Positions 25,601 through 35,146 of a stretch of 64,000 bases of DNA are shown here, piece by piece. How positions within the stretch are numbered: position 1 is the first letter of the stretch; the number at the start of each line of letters is the position of its first letter. Position numbers and translations under genes: made by a program. The notes under the pieces are model-generated. The model worked only from the letters and a program-made list of their open reading frames with translations, searched no databases and had not been told where the DNA came from. Source of the DNA: JBEEOW01 sp041191405 (GTDB lineage: Bacteria; Bacteroidota; Bacteroidia; Cytophagales; UBA9547); contig JBEEOW010000023.1 in assembly GCA_041191405.1 (NCBI GenBank), forward strand, positions 1-64,000. Direction: 5' to 3'.

Positions 25601-28600
25601 GCTTAACCATTCGTAAGTTGCCCCTGTTTGTGTAACATCAAGTACAATTGGTTTGGTATCACAAATACTTGCATCAGCTCCTAAATTAACAGGAGTTGGC
25701 GAAGTTGAAATTGAAACCATTACACTTGCATTAGCGGTACAACTATTTTGGTCAGTTACTGTAACAGAATAAGTTCCGGCAGAAGTAACATTCAACTTTT
25801 GCGTAGTTGCACCTGTATTCCATAAATAAGTTGAACCTTCATTTTTAGCATTCAACTCATAGTTATTACAAACACTTCTATCACCACCTAAATTTACAAG
25901 CATAGTAGTATTTAATAATACCAACACCGAATCAGTTGTTTTACAAGCGTTTGTACCAGTTACTGTAACTTTGTATTTTCCATCAGTATTGGCAACGAGT
26001 GTTTGAGATGTTGATGCATTATTCCACAAATAAGTACTACCTGCATTTTTAGCATCTAAAGTAAATGATGCCCCACAAGTACGAATAGTATCGCCAAGTT
26101 CTACTCTAGGAGCAGTTTTAACAATAAAGTTTTGAGTGGTATTTGCAGTACAACCAGCAGGCGTAGTTACCGTTAATTTTGAACTATAATTACCTGGTAT
26201 TGAATACGTTTTATTTGGAGATAATAAAGTGCTATTAGTTCCATCTCCTAAATCCCAAGCATAAGATACATTCACACTTGGAGATGATGTATTTACAAAA
26301 TTTGCTTTTTCACCCACGCAAACATCTGCAATAGTAAATGCCACTGTTGGTAAAGCATTAATTACTATTGTTTTAGTTTTTGTTACTGGCGAACCAGTAT
26401 TTGGAGTTACAGTTAACGACACATTAAATGAACCTGCATTACCAAATACTTTCGCAGGATTTTTCAAAGTTGATGTAGTACCATCTCCGAAATTCCAAGC
26501 ATAAGTTAAGGTATCTGAATCAAATCCAGAAGTGTTATTAAACTGAATTTCATTGTTTCTACACAAATTCCCTGAAGTTGTAAAATCAGCAAAATCAGAA
26601 ATTGCAGTATTTGGATATTTAATATTTCTAACAACAGATGCTTTACAACCATTTGCACTTGTTGCACTTAAAGTAACATCGTAATATCCGTTTGAGAAAT
26701 ACTTGTAAGTAGGATTTGTTTGCGTTGATACAGCTCCATTTCCAAAATTCCAGTTATAATTAATTGTTTCTGTTGGAGTTATTGTTGTTTTATTGGTAAA
26801 TAAAACATTGTTGCTTGCATCATTTGCCACTGTAAAATCAGGAACAGGTAAAGAGTTTACAACTACAGAACTTGTTTTTGAAGCAACACAACCTTTGTCA
26901 GATGTAGCATTTAAAACAATATTATAAGTACCTGCATTTGCATAAGTAGTACTAGGATTTGTAGTTATTGGAGTAGCATTGTTTCCTAAATCCCACGAAT
27001 AAGTTAAAGAACCAGATTTAATTGTACTTGCATTTGTAAGATTATAAGTTTGATTTACACACGTTTTAGCTGCGGCAGTGAAATTAACAACTGGTATTGG
27101 GTTTGTTACCATTGTTTTTGATTTGGTAGCCGAACAACCAAATGTTGAAGTTGCAGTTAAATCAATATTGTTAATTTTTTCATTGGTAAATGTTTTTGTA
27201 GGAATTGAATCGGTTGATGTTGTTCCATCATTAAAATTCCAAGTATAGCTTAATGGCAAACCTTCACTAGCCGATGAAGTATTAGTTATGTTTAAAGGTG
27301 TGTTTGAACAAACATCTGCCACAGTAAAATCAGCATTTGGTAAAGTGTGTATAGTTACTGGTTTTGTTATTACACCCACACAACCATAAATAGATTGTGC
27401 CGAAAGTTTTACATTATAAGTTTTAGCTGTAGCGTAAGTAATTACAGGATTCGTTAAAACCGAAGTTTTTCCATTATCAAAAACCCAACTGTATGTCAAC
27501 TGATTTTGGTCAAGTGGAGCTACAATAGTTGATGTATTGGTAAAATTAGTAACCTCTCCAATACATACAGTATTTGTTGTAAAATCAGGACTTGGTAAAG
27601 GTTTTACTTCAACCAAATTTGAGGTAGAAGCAGTACAGTTTTTATCAGAAATAGCTTTTAAAGCAACAGTATAAGTGTTTGCATTTGGGAAAACAAACTT
27701 ACCATTTTTAACTGTTGATGAATCAGTTGCGGTAAATTTCCAAACGTAAGTAAGCGTTCCAGAAGCTATTGTAGATTGATTTGTAAAATAAGTTGTGTCT
27801 GCATTACAAGCTACTGCACTTGAGAATTTAACCACAGGGTTTTGATACACTTGCGCAACTTTGCTTGTTGAAGCATTACAACCATTACTCGAGCTAACTG
27901 TTAAGTTAATGGTGTAATTTCCTGCATTTGCATAAGTAAAAATTGGATTTGTTTCGGTAGATGTTGAAGCATTTCCTAAATTCCAATTGTATGATAAATT
28001 ACCACTTGAAATTGTTGAGTTATTAGTGATACTTGTTGGTGCACCCAAACAAACATTTGTTACAGTAAAATCAGCTACAGGTAATTCGTTTACTACAGCA
28101 ATTTGAGTTACAGAATCAACACAACCTAAGTTAGAAGTTACTTTAAGTTTAGTAGTAAAATCACCTACTGTTGAATATAAGTTTGTAGGGTTTTTAGTGG
28201 TTGATGTTTTTGTATCACCAAAATTCCAAGCACTTGTGTAAGTACCTGCCGAAATTGTTGAGATGTTTGTAAATGCACTTGCTGTACCCACACAAACAGG
28301 ATTTACGGTAAACTTAGCAGTAGGTACAGGATTTATAACCACCACTTTAGTAGTAACATTTGTACCACCTGATGCAGAAATTGCAGTCAAAGCAACTGTG
28401 TAAGTGCCAGCTTTGTCGTATTTTTTGGTTGGATTTTGTAAGGTTGAACTTGTACCATCACCAAAATTCCAACTATAAGTTAAACCACCAGCATCAATTG
28501 TTGATTGGTTTGCAAATGTTACCGTTGAGTACGAACAAAAATCAGGAGCAGAGAAAGTAAATGCTGCCACAGGGTCACCATTTGTGGTGATATCTTGTGA

Positions 28601-31600
28601 AACAGAATCCTTACAACCGGCATTGGTAAATGTTAACAACTTAACAGTGTGTGCACCCGAAGTTTGATAAGTAAACACTGGATTTTTAACAGCAGAAGCT
28701 CCATTGTTTTCGCCAAATGTCCAATTATAGTTCATTGGTTCATTGGTAGATATTGAAGATGTATTAGTAAAACTAGTTGGTGTACCAGTAGTTAAACCAG
28801 AGAAAGTAAAACTAGCAGTTGGGTTAGGCGTTACTACAATTGATTGTGTGGTAGAATCTTTACAACCTGCATTACTTGTTACCAATAATTTTATTGTATA
28901 AATACCTGACTTTGAATACGCTTTTAATTCGTTATCAAGAGGTGTTTCTGAAAGTGAGTCTTTCTTTACAGAAGTAAAACCATCGCCAAATGTCCAATTA
29001 CTACGAGCAATAGCAGCACCCGAAACTACGGTTGAATTATTGGTTAAAGTTACTGGAGCTCCCACACAACGAGTTGCATTACTCAATGCAAAACTTGCAA
29101 CTGGCATTGGCTGAATCAATACTTTTGAAGTTGGAGCACTAGCCAACGAGGAATCAGTACATCCATAACTTGATGTTGCTACTAACTTAATAGTATAATT
29201 ACCAAGGGTTTCGTATTTTTTTACAGGATTAAGTTCAGTTGAATTATAACCATCAACAGAGAATGTCCATTTATATGTTAAACTTTGTGAAGGTGTAATA
29301 GTAGTTGTATTATCATACTGAATAGTAGTTCCTAAACAAGCTGAAGTTTTAGCATTAAAACTCACAACTGGTTTTGGATTTACCTGTACAATTACATCTT
29401 GCGAAACTCTACAACCAGCTTTATTATAACACAATACATTAATTGTATCTTGTAAACCAGTGATATCACTTGATTTTAATTTGATTTTTTGGGTAGATTT
29501 CCCGTTAGACCATTTCCAAGAAGTTACATTATCACCTGCATCTAAAGTAATAGAATCACCATCACAGAACCAAACTGGTACTTTAGGTAAAGTTAATTTT
29601 GGAGGTGTATCACAATCTGTATCTGCAACTGTTACCCTTAAACCTGAAGTATAAACAGTAGCTTTGTCGGTTGATACATTATTTAATGTTGCATCCGAAA
29701 CTGATAGCGTATCTTGAATATATTTTGAAGATTCATCTACTTTTTCACCAGCTTGCTTACTGTACCAAAGTCTGAAAAATGGTTCATTTTGTTTTTTAGG
29801 TAAATTTTCCCATTCAGAGTCAATGTATTTGAATACTAAGCCAACATCACCTTCATTATCAGGATGTAAATCATACAAACGTCTAATACTTCCCTCTCCT
29901 ACACTATCTTGAATATCATTTCTTCTGTAATAAGTTACATCTCCAAGGTTATCAGTTGGTTTCACAATTAAACCCAAACTACTGTAGTCCTTATTATTTC
30001 CAGGTGTAGCCAAACGATTACGTGCAATAATCCAACCTTTATCACCAAATAAATAATTGAAAGGTGTTTCGTTTACAACTGTTCCAGTATCAAGTAAATC
30101 AATATTATAGTGTACAAAATCAATAGTACCTTGTTTTAATCTAAGTTTGCTATTAACAGTAATACCACGTTGTAAGGTAAGTTTTTGTTGAAACTTGTCC
30201 ATTACCAAACTATTAAAGTTTACTGTATCATTTCGTACATATTGTAAAAAACCATATCTAAACGTAACCGTACCAAAGCCTTCTGATAAAAAAAGAGGTT
30301 TACTTGGAATTCTGTTTGAAATATTTCCAGCTACGAAAATTGAGTCAAGGTTTAAAATTTCGCCTCTTTTAATTCCACCTCCTATATCAATTAAAGTATC
30401 ATTATATAAAGAACCATCAACATACAAGCGAGTAGTTCTATAATTTCTAGTTACAGCACCTTTCTTATAAGCTTCGTCTAATTTTGAGTAAAGATACAAT
30501 TTAGTACCGTTGATATAAAAGCCAGCAGTATCAACTACAGGAGGCGTTTTTGAAACTACTCCTACAGATATATAATTAACTGTTTTTGAAATAGATGACA
30601 CACAATTTTTATCCGAAGTAGCAGTTAATGTTACAGAATATGCACTTGGTTTTGGGAAAACATATTTAGGATTTAAATCAGTAGATGTACCTGTTTGACC
30701 TAACTTCCAAGCATAAGTCAAAGTTCCAGTACCGATACTTGATTGGTTTGTAAAATAGATTGTATCAGTATTTACCCTTGCATCAAAGGCAAAATCTGCA
30801 ATTGGTGCTTGAAAAACTTGCACATTTTGAGTAGCAGTAGCAGCACAACCATTCCCTGAACTTGCAGTTAATTTTATGGTAAATGTTGCAGCAGTTGAGT
30901 AAGTTATAGTTGGCTCAAAATCAGTTGAATTGGTACTGTCGCCAAACTCCCAAAAATAAGTTAAATTTCCGCTACTTATTGTTGAATTATTTTTAATAAC
31001 ATGTGATGCACCAAAACAAGTGTCATTCACCGTAAAACTAGCGGTTGGTACGTCAGTTACATTTACAGCTACTGTTGTACTATCAACACAATTACTATCC
31101 GAAGTAACTATAAGTTTAGCATTGTAGGTTCCTAAAGCTAAATAGGTATGTGTAGGATTTGTACTTGAAGATGTATTACCATCTCCGAAATTCCAAGCAC
31201 TTGTAAATGTTCCACTTGCAATACTTGTTGAGTTAGTAAAATTTGCATTACTATTTGCACAAGCATTGGCAATTAAAAAATTAGAGTTTGGTACTGGGTT
31301 TATTTTAACCGACTTAGTAATTGTATCAGCTCCACCTTGGTCTTCTGTTGCAATTAAAGTGATTGAATATGTTCCAGCTTGAGCAAACTTTTTTGAAGGA
31401 CTCGCATCATTTGAACTTGTTCCATCACCAAAATCCCACTTATAGCTTACATTTCCAAAATCAATTGTTGTTTGATTTGTAAATGTTAATGTTGAATATG
31501 AACATTTATCTGGTGCAGTAACTGTAAAATCAGCGACAGGAATACCAGCGACAGTTAAAACTTGATCTAAAGTATCTTTACAACCAGTTTGAGAAGTAGC

Positions 31601-32995
31601 AATTAACTGAACCGTTTTAGCTCCGGCAGTTACATATTTATAACTTGGATTCAATATATTTGAACTTGCTCCTAACTCTCCAAATTTCCACGCACTTGCA
31701 ATAGTATCGCTTGTAGAAATGGTTGATGTTGTAGTAAAATTAGTTGCAGAATTAATTGTTAAACTACCCGTAGTAAAACTTGGTGTAGGTTGAGGATTAA
31801 TTACATAAGATTTTGAAACTGAAGCCAGACAGCTATCAACTGACAATACATTTAGTGTAATTTGATATGTACCGTCATTTAAATAGGTTTTTGAAACTGC
31901 ATTTAAACTTTGAGCATTGGTTTTTGAAATAGTTGTTCCTTCTCCAAAGGACCAATCACTTGTAATGATAGAGCCACTTGCAATGGTTGATGTATTATTG
32001 AAAGTTTGCCCTACATTAACGCAACCAGCAAGATTTACACCTGCAAAATTGGCAACAGGTAGTGGTTTTACTGATATATTTTGGCTTAATGAATCCTTAC
32101 AACCAGAAGCAGTAGTAACTACAAGTTTTATTGAATGAGTTCCAGTTGAATTATAAATTTTGGTAGGGTGTCTTAATGTTGAAGTAGAATTATCCACTCC
32201 AAAAGTCCATTTATATGATAAAGTTTCTACAGGTGATATGGTACTAGTATCGTGATATTGAACTAATTCATTATTACAAGTTTTTGGAAATGGGTCAAAT
32301 ATTGCAACAGGATTATTTTTAATTGTATAAGATAGCGTAGCTGTATCTTTACAACCTTTAGTTGAAGTTTCAATTAATGTTGCAGTATATGTTGCGTTAG
32401 TAGTATGTGTTTTTGTAGCATTTAAAGTTGTTACAGTTGATGCATCATAATTAAAAGACCATTTATGTGTTAAAGCTTCTGAAGGTGAAATAGTTGAAGT
32501 GTTATTAAACTGCATCACTGTATTCTTACAAGGCGAAGAAGTAGTAAAAGTTGCATTTGGTTTTGAATACAAATTTACTTCAACAAAAGCAGTTACGGTT
32601 GTACAACCTGATACAGTACTTGTAACAGTAAATGTATCCTTGGCTCCCAACATATCTACTGCTTTCAAAGTAATTTTTTGGGTAGTTTTATTATATGAAG
32701 CATTCAATTTGCTACTCCAAATTCTAGTTGCAACTGAACTACCAGCATCAATTACTAATGAATCACCATAACAAAAACCTAATGGGCCAGCAGGTAAAGT
32801 AAATGTTGAACAAGCAAGAATTTTAGATTCTTTACTTATTTCAAATACATGTTCAACATTGTTTAAATTACTTTTAGCATCTCCATTATTGGCAAAGCCA
32901 ATCCCTAATACGCCAAAGAGTAATATAAATGTTGTTATAAGATATTTCGTAATTTTATATTTCACCTTATAAATGAGTGTTTTATTTTTTATCAA
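22622..32995 (-). CDS. Giant PKD/Ig-like surface protein (about 3450 aa) with type A T9SS sorting domain
   Basis: Secreted multi-domain protein. Layout: signal region to about residue 36; a first array of eight PKD domains (about 130-830); a non-repeat insert (about 835-1140) with beta-helix-like text; a second array of thirteen PKD domains (about 1220-2290) whose first seven mirror the first array; fourteen repeats of about 75 residues (about 2290-3330) of the form VNLGxDxxxC ... LDAxNxGxxYLWSxGxTTQxI ... G-x-Y-x-V-x-V-T; a last PKD; and a type A sorting domain (VYPNPNTGRFLFE ... SGMYFLRMIV ... KVFKVIIQK) at about 3380-3457. No ATG is available: the frame opens with TTG 32995, while GTG 32965 gives a better-shaped signal peptide (KYKITKYLITTFILLF). 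It follows the collar gene by 8 bp, so it is the last gene of the 37.7-kb operon. Likely a surface stalk or adhesin. Confidence 0.88.
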   Translation of the reverse strand: MIKNKTLIYKVKYKITKYLITTFILLFGVLGIGFANNGDAKSNLNNVEHVFEISKESKILACSTFTLPAGPLGFCYGDSLVIDAGSSVATRIWSSKLNASYNKTTQKITLKAVDMLGAKDTFTVTSTVSGCTTVTAFVEVNLYSKPNATFTTSSPCKNTVMQFNNTSTISPSEALTHKWSFNYDASTVTTLNATKTHTTNATYTATLIETSTKGCKDTATLSYTIKNNPVAIFDPFPKTCNNELVQYHDTSTISPVETLSYKWTFGVDNSTSTLRHPTKIYNSTGTHSIKLVVTTASGCKDSLSQNISVKPLPVANFAGVNLAGCVNVGQTFNNTSTIASGSIITSDWSFGEGTTISKTNAQSLNAVSKTYLNDGTYQITLNVLSVDSCLASVSKSYVINPQPTPSFTTGSLTINSATNFTTTSTISTSDTIASAWKFGELGASSNILNPSYKYVTAGAKTVQLIATSQTGCKDTLDQVLTVAGIPVADFTVTAPDKCSYSTLTFTNQTTIDFGNVSYKWDFGDGTSSNDASPSKKFAQAGTYSITLIATEDQGGADTITKSVKINPVPNSNFLIANACANSNANFTNSTSIASGTFTSAWNFGDGNTSSSTNPTHTYLALGTYNAKLIVTSDSNCVDSTTVAVNVTDVPTASFTVNDTCFGASHVIKNNSTISSGNLTYFWEFGDSTNSTDFEPTITYSTAATFTIKLTASSGNGCAATATQNVQVFQAPIADFAFDARVNTDTIYFTNQSSIGTGTLTYAWKLGQTGTSTDLNPKYVFPKPSAYSVTLTATSDKNCVSSISKTVNYISVGVVSKTPPVVDTAGFYINGTKLYLYSKLDEAYKKGAVTRNYRTTRLYVDGSLYNDTLIDIGGGIKRGEILNLDSIFVAGNISNRIPSKPLFLSEGFGTVTFRYGFLQYVRNDTVNFNSLVMDKFQQKLTLQRGITVNSKLRLKQGTIDFVHYNIDLLDTGTVVNETPFNYLFGDKGWIIARNRLATPGNNKDYSSLGLIVKPTDNLGDVTYYRRNDIQDSVGEGSIRRLYDLHPDNEGDVGLVFKYIDSEWENLPKKQNEPFFRLWYSKQAGEKVDESSKYIQDTLSVSDATLNNVSTDKATVYTSGLRVTVADTDCDTPPKLTLPKVPVWFCDGDSITLDAGDNVTSWKWSNGKSTQKIKLKSSDITGLQDTINVLCYNKAGCRVSQDVIVQVNPKPVVSFNAKTSACLGTTIQYDNTTTITPSQSLTYKWTFSVDGYNSTELNPVKKYETLGNYTIKLVATSSYGCTDSSLASAPTSKVLIQPMPVASFALSNATRCVGAPVTLTNNSTVVSGAAIARSNWTFGDGFTSVKKDSLSETPLDNELKAYSKSGIYTIKLLVTSNAGCKDSTTQSIVVTPNPTASFTFSGLTTGTPTSFTNTSSISTNEPMNYNWTFGENNGASAVKNPVFTYQTSGAHTVKLLTFTNAGCKDSVSQDITTNGDPVAAFTFSAPDFCSYSTVTFANQSTIDAGGLTYSWNFGDGTSSTLQNPTKKYDKAGTYTVALTAISASGGTNVTTKVVVINPVPTAKFTVNPVCVGTASAFTNISTISAGTYTSAWNFGDTKTSTTKNPTNLYSTVGDFTTKLKVTSNLGCVDSVTQIAVVNELPVADFTVTNVCLGAPTSITNNSTISSGNLSYNWNLGNASTSTETNPIFTYANAGNYTINLTVSSSNGCNASTSKVAQVYQNPVVKFSSAVACNADTTYFTNQSTIASGTLTYVWKFTATDSSTVKNGKFVFPNANTYTVALKAISDKNCTASTSNLVEVKPLPSPDFTTNTVCIGEVTNFTNTSTIVAPLDQNQLTYSWVFDNGKTSVLTNPVITYATAKTYNVKLSAQSIYGCVGVITKPVTIHTLPNADFTVADVCSNTPLNITNTSSASEGLPLSYTWNFNDGTTSTDSIPTKTFTNEKINNIDLTATSTFGCSATKSKTMVTNPIPVVNFTAAAKTCVNQTYNLTNASTIKSGSLTYSWDLGNNATPITTNPSTTYANAGTYNIVLNATSDKGCVASKTSSVVVNSLPVPDFTVANDASNNVLFTNKTTITPTETINYNWNFGNGAVSTQTNPTYKYFSNGYYDVTLSATSANGCKASVVRNIKYPNTAISDFADFTTSGNLCRNNEIQFNNTSGFDSDTLTYAWNFGDGTTSTLKNPAKVFGNAGSFNVSLTVTPNTGSPVTKTKTIVINALPTVAFTIADVCVGEKANFVNTSSPSVNVSYAWDLGDGTNSTLLSPNKTYSIPGNYSSKLTVTTPAGCTANTTQNFIVKTAPRVELGDTIRTCGASFTLDAKNAGSTYLWNNASTSQTLVANTDGKYKVTVTGTNACKTTDSVLVLLNTTMLVNLGGDRSVCNNYELNAKNEGSTYLWNTGATTQKLNVTSAGTYSVTVTDQNSCTANASVMVSISTSPTPVNLGADASICDTKPIVLDVTQTGATYEWLSGQTTATLPITASGIYGVKVTLPSGCSSADTVAIQVKNAPKFSLGNDITLCSSELPLTLNAWAKASSYLWNNLASTDSSLTVTNSGNYIVTATGANACTYADTINVTVNTNPTVSLGPDANFCTGNATTLDAQNVGSNYLWSNGATTQTISATNAGKYEVEVTDNKGCKAKSSIRLTEKTITPVSLGADLQVCSADLPKTITAPSGYTSYNWIGKSNTTQQISTNAVTDLILEVKDAFNCVARDTITVSALASPVINLGTDTSFCKGSTFVLNAQNAGANYLWSNGETNQTITVATGGTYGVDVTATNGCKASAERKVTMFLNPRVDLGIDRTLCQGQTWTLNAANSGATYSWSTTETTQEIIAKTTANYKVTITDVNQCKATDEILLTFESAAVPVLGADISACSAIPLDAGVDAKSYLWSTNETTKAITANITGEYVVTTFSTNKCIAKDTVNVNVFGNPVVNLGKDTVICDNQLLKIYAGNVGATYLWSTAATSENISVIKTGNYAVRVTDKNNCTARDTINVIVNPTTDFDLGADKDVCIGNSTTIVGPTLAAGSKALWSNGATTSNINVNQAGVYKLVLTNSFNCKSTDSIKVNTQNYPVVNLGNDTTVCASVVIDAKNSGNTYVWNTNKTTQTETVTQSGLYWVKVTNQYACTKADSINVTVLSIPSVALGQDVKACKGEVVTLNVVTNAPNFQWNTGATTQNITVGLDGKYSVKATNANGCSNSDTVDVAFLLKPTLLLNESYLICANTSQTLDAGNAGSVYDWSSTTGFTSRDKSITVNKAGFYYLKVENSNSCVARDTVEIKVSPNAVYASFLCPSVANIDTVSIQFVNLSYPAPFTSKWRFGDGFTSTETDPLHKYNLAGNLTVTLTVTNGTCSDTKTKTMKLFRKNQQVTPDSLLNKELVLNANVYPNPNTGRFLFETELAVDSDIHLDFYDLEGQVISSKDYLNSKFHHAVFDDSELTSGMYFLRMIVRDQVKVFKVIIQK

Positions 32996-33003
32996 TTTTG
33001 AAA

Positions 33004-34065
33004 TTAGATTTTCATAATATATGCTAATGCATAATAAGGTGGTCTATTTTCATGTGCATTATTTGATCCACTTGAAGAAATGTTGAGCGTATGTTCGTGA
33101 GCTCCACTTACTTCCCCACCATAATCTTCAGGATCTGAACCAATTTTCCCACTTGATTTTGATGGCTCATCAGAACCATCACATGCAAATGGAATACTAC
33201 TTACATCTGTGTCACCTTTATATCTATGCGAATGGCTACCTGTAGTATTTGTTGAACCTGTATGTGTATGACTAGGCATCTCGGATACAGTTAATCTATG
33301 CTGCACCTCTCCACCTGTTGAATTAACAGTATACGTTCCTGTTTTCGAAGCTCCTACAACAAATCGTTCTCTCAAATCAGGAGTACCGGCTGTTCCATCG
33401 CACAATGCCCATCCTTTAGGTATATTATTAATTGCACCAGACCACATAATTATTCCACCTTTGGGTACTGGTCCATTCACATTTTTAACAGATACATCTG
33501 ATGAAAACCCTTTAGCTGTAAGTGTTTTAGATGCAAATAAATTTCCTGAATTGATATATAAACTTGAATCAGCAATAGTAAAATCTTTAGAACTTATATT
33601 TATTCCATTTGCTACTGTTAGAGTATCTTTTAATAAAGTCCTAGCTCTATGTTTAGCATTACCATTTACATCTAAACTATAATTTGCCTCAGGAACTAAT
33701 CCTAAACCTACATTTAAATAAACCGATAAATTTAACGAATCTGGTTCGGTAGCATTAATTAAACTATCTTTTGTAATAAATGCACTTATTCCATACCACT
33801 GATTGGATCTGATGTAAAAAAAATCGCCAATTGTAGTATCATAAACCATTAATCCGTTTGGGCAATTGGGTGCACATGTATTCAATAATGAAAACCTTTG
33901 ACTCTCACTCATTTTGGGAATCAAGATACCCTTGAAAGTAGAATTCATATCTAAAACCGCATGTGGATTAGGCATTGGATTATCAAACCCAATCTGAGCC
34001 ATCAAATTGGTTGCAAATACCAATATTAAACTCGTAAATAATACTATGTATTTAAATATCTTCAT
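33004..34065 (-). CDS. Exported phage-tail-collar-like protein, paralogue 1
   Basis: A 353-residue protein with a signal peptide (residues 1-23). The N-terminal part (GFDNPMPNPHAVLDMNST, GILIPKMSESQRFSL, NGLMVYDTTIGDFFYIRSNQW) is the head motif that Bacteroidota proteins share with tail-fibre/endosialidase-chaperone proteins. A beta-helix-like middle is followed by a tail-collar (T4 gp12/microcystin-dependent protein) domain: KGGIIMWSG, IPKGWALCDG, PDLRERFVVGA, then HxH-containing MPSHTHTG, GSHSHRYKG, GAHEHTLN and the closing NRPPYYALAYIMKI. Such HxH motifs chelate metal ions along trimeric fibres in T4. No T9SS sorting domain, so its surface route is unknown. Two further paralogues lie directly upstream, 2 and 5 bp apart. 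Confidence 0.85.
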   Translation of the reverse strand: MKIFKYIVLFTSLILVFATNLMAQIGFDNPMPNPHAVLDMNSTFKGILIPKMSESQRFSLLNTCAPNCPNGLMVYDTTIGDFFYIRSNQWYGISAFITKDSLINATEPDSLNLSVYLNVGLGLVPEANYSLDVNGNAKHRARTLLKDTLTVANGINISSKDFTIADSSLYINSGNLFASKTLTAKGFSSDVSVKNVNGPVPKGGIIMWSGAINNIPKGWALCDGTAGTPDLRERFVVGASKTGTYTVNSTGGEVQHRLTVSEMPSHTHTGSTNTTGSHSHRYKGDTDVSSIPFACDGSDEPSKSSGKIGSDPEDYGGEVSGAHEHTLNISSSGSNNAHENRPPYYALAYIMKI

Positions 34066-34067
34066 TA

Positions 34068-35141
34068 TTATAATTTTATGATATATGCCAAAGCATAATA
34101 TGGAGGACGATTTTCATGTTTATTAGATCCTCCAGTATTATTAATCAATAAAGTATGAGAATGATCTCCGGCCGGCTCTCCTCCATATAAATCGGTCCCG
34201 CCTCCTCTATTTAAACACCAAAAATCATCAGAACCTGCACAGGTGTAATATACAGGTGTAGCGTAACCCTTCATTTGATGAGAATGGTTTCCTGCAACAC
34301 TAGTAGTGGCAGTATGTCCATGTTTAGGTAATTGATTTTCGGTAAGTGTTACATATTCTTCACCACCTGTTGCTGTCCAACTATATGCTGAAGTACCAGG
34401 TACACTTGTATTATCAGCATCACCATGACCTACAACAAACTTTCCTTGTAAATTAGGCGAACCATTTGCACCATCACAAAGCGCCCATCCTGTTGGTATA
34501 TTATCAATTGAACCAGACCAAATTATAATTGCTCCTTTAGGTGCTGCCCCATTACCTGTTTTATCAATATCTGTAGTAAAATTTTTAGATTCAATTACTC
34601 CTAAAGGTGCATTGGCTGACGAATTTACTACATTAACATTTCCTGAAGTAACTACCACATTTCCTGAAGTTACATTTGCACCATTTTTAACAGTGAGTGT
34701 ATTTTTTAAATTGGTTGTAGCACTAACTTGAACTTTACCATTTACATCCAATCTTGTACCAGTGGTTGGAGGCGCTCCAATTCCAACATTTTGCGAAATG
34801 GATGTATTTAATGTTACACTTTCTGGAGTTGATTGTGTTATATCTGGTGCTAAAAATGGGTTCATTAAATACCAGTTTTTATTAATCATATAAAAAAATG
34901 CTTGAATATCTGTATCATATACCATTAATCCTTCAGGGCAAGTATCTGTTATACATGCAGTTTTAATTGCAAATCTTTCTGCAGTTGTTAACCTAGGAAA
35001 TAAAACTCCTTTTTTATCTGATTTAAGCTCTAAAATTGAAAACACGTTCGGTTTATTTGTATTAACCCCAACTTGTGCTTCAGCCAAATTAGGCAAAAAA
35101 CAAATTAATGAGAGTATTAAATATATACAGTACTTTATCAT
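34068..35141 (-). CDS. Exported phage-tail-collar-like protein, paralogue 2
   Basis: A 357-residue paralogue with signal peptide (residues 1-22, ending AEA). Same plan as its neighbours: VGVNTNKPNVFSILELKSDKK and GVLFPRLTTAERFAI head, GLMVYDTDIQAFFYMINKNW, short beta-rich spacer with repeated GNVVVTSGNVNVV, then the collar domain (PKGAIIIWSG, IPTGWALCDG, PNLQGKFVVGHG, LPKHGHTATT, GNHSHQMKG, GDHSHTLL, ENRPPYYALAYIIKL). It differs from paralogue 1 by CAGSDDFWCLN in the loop between the HxH motifs, giving one possible disulfide. The ATG at 35141 lies 5 bp after the preceding stop, consistent with co-translation. Together the three could form a hetero- or homotrimeric fibre tip. Confidence 0.85.
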   Translation of the reverse strand: MIKYCIYLILSLICFLPNLAEAQVGVNTNKPNVFSILELKSDKKGVLFPRLTTAERFAIKTACITDTCPEGLMVYDTDIQAFFYMINKNWYLMNPFLAPDITQSTPESVTLNTSISQNVGIGAPPTTGTRLDVNGKVQVSATTNLKNTLTVKNGANVTSGNVVVTSGNVNVVNSSANAPLGVIESKNFTTDIDKTGNGAAPKGAIIIWSGSIDNIPTGWALCDGANGSPNLQGKFVVGHGDADNTSVPGTSAYSWTATGGEEYVTLTENQLPKHGHTATTSVAGNHSHQMKGYATPVYYTCAGSDDFWCLNRGGGTDLYGGEPAGDHSHTLLINNTGGSNKHENRPPYYALAYIIKL

Positions 35142-35146
35142 ATCTT

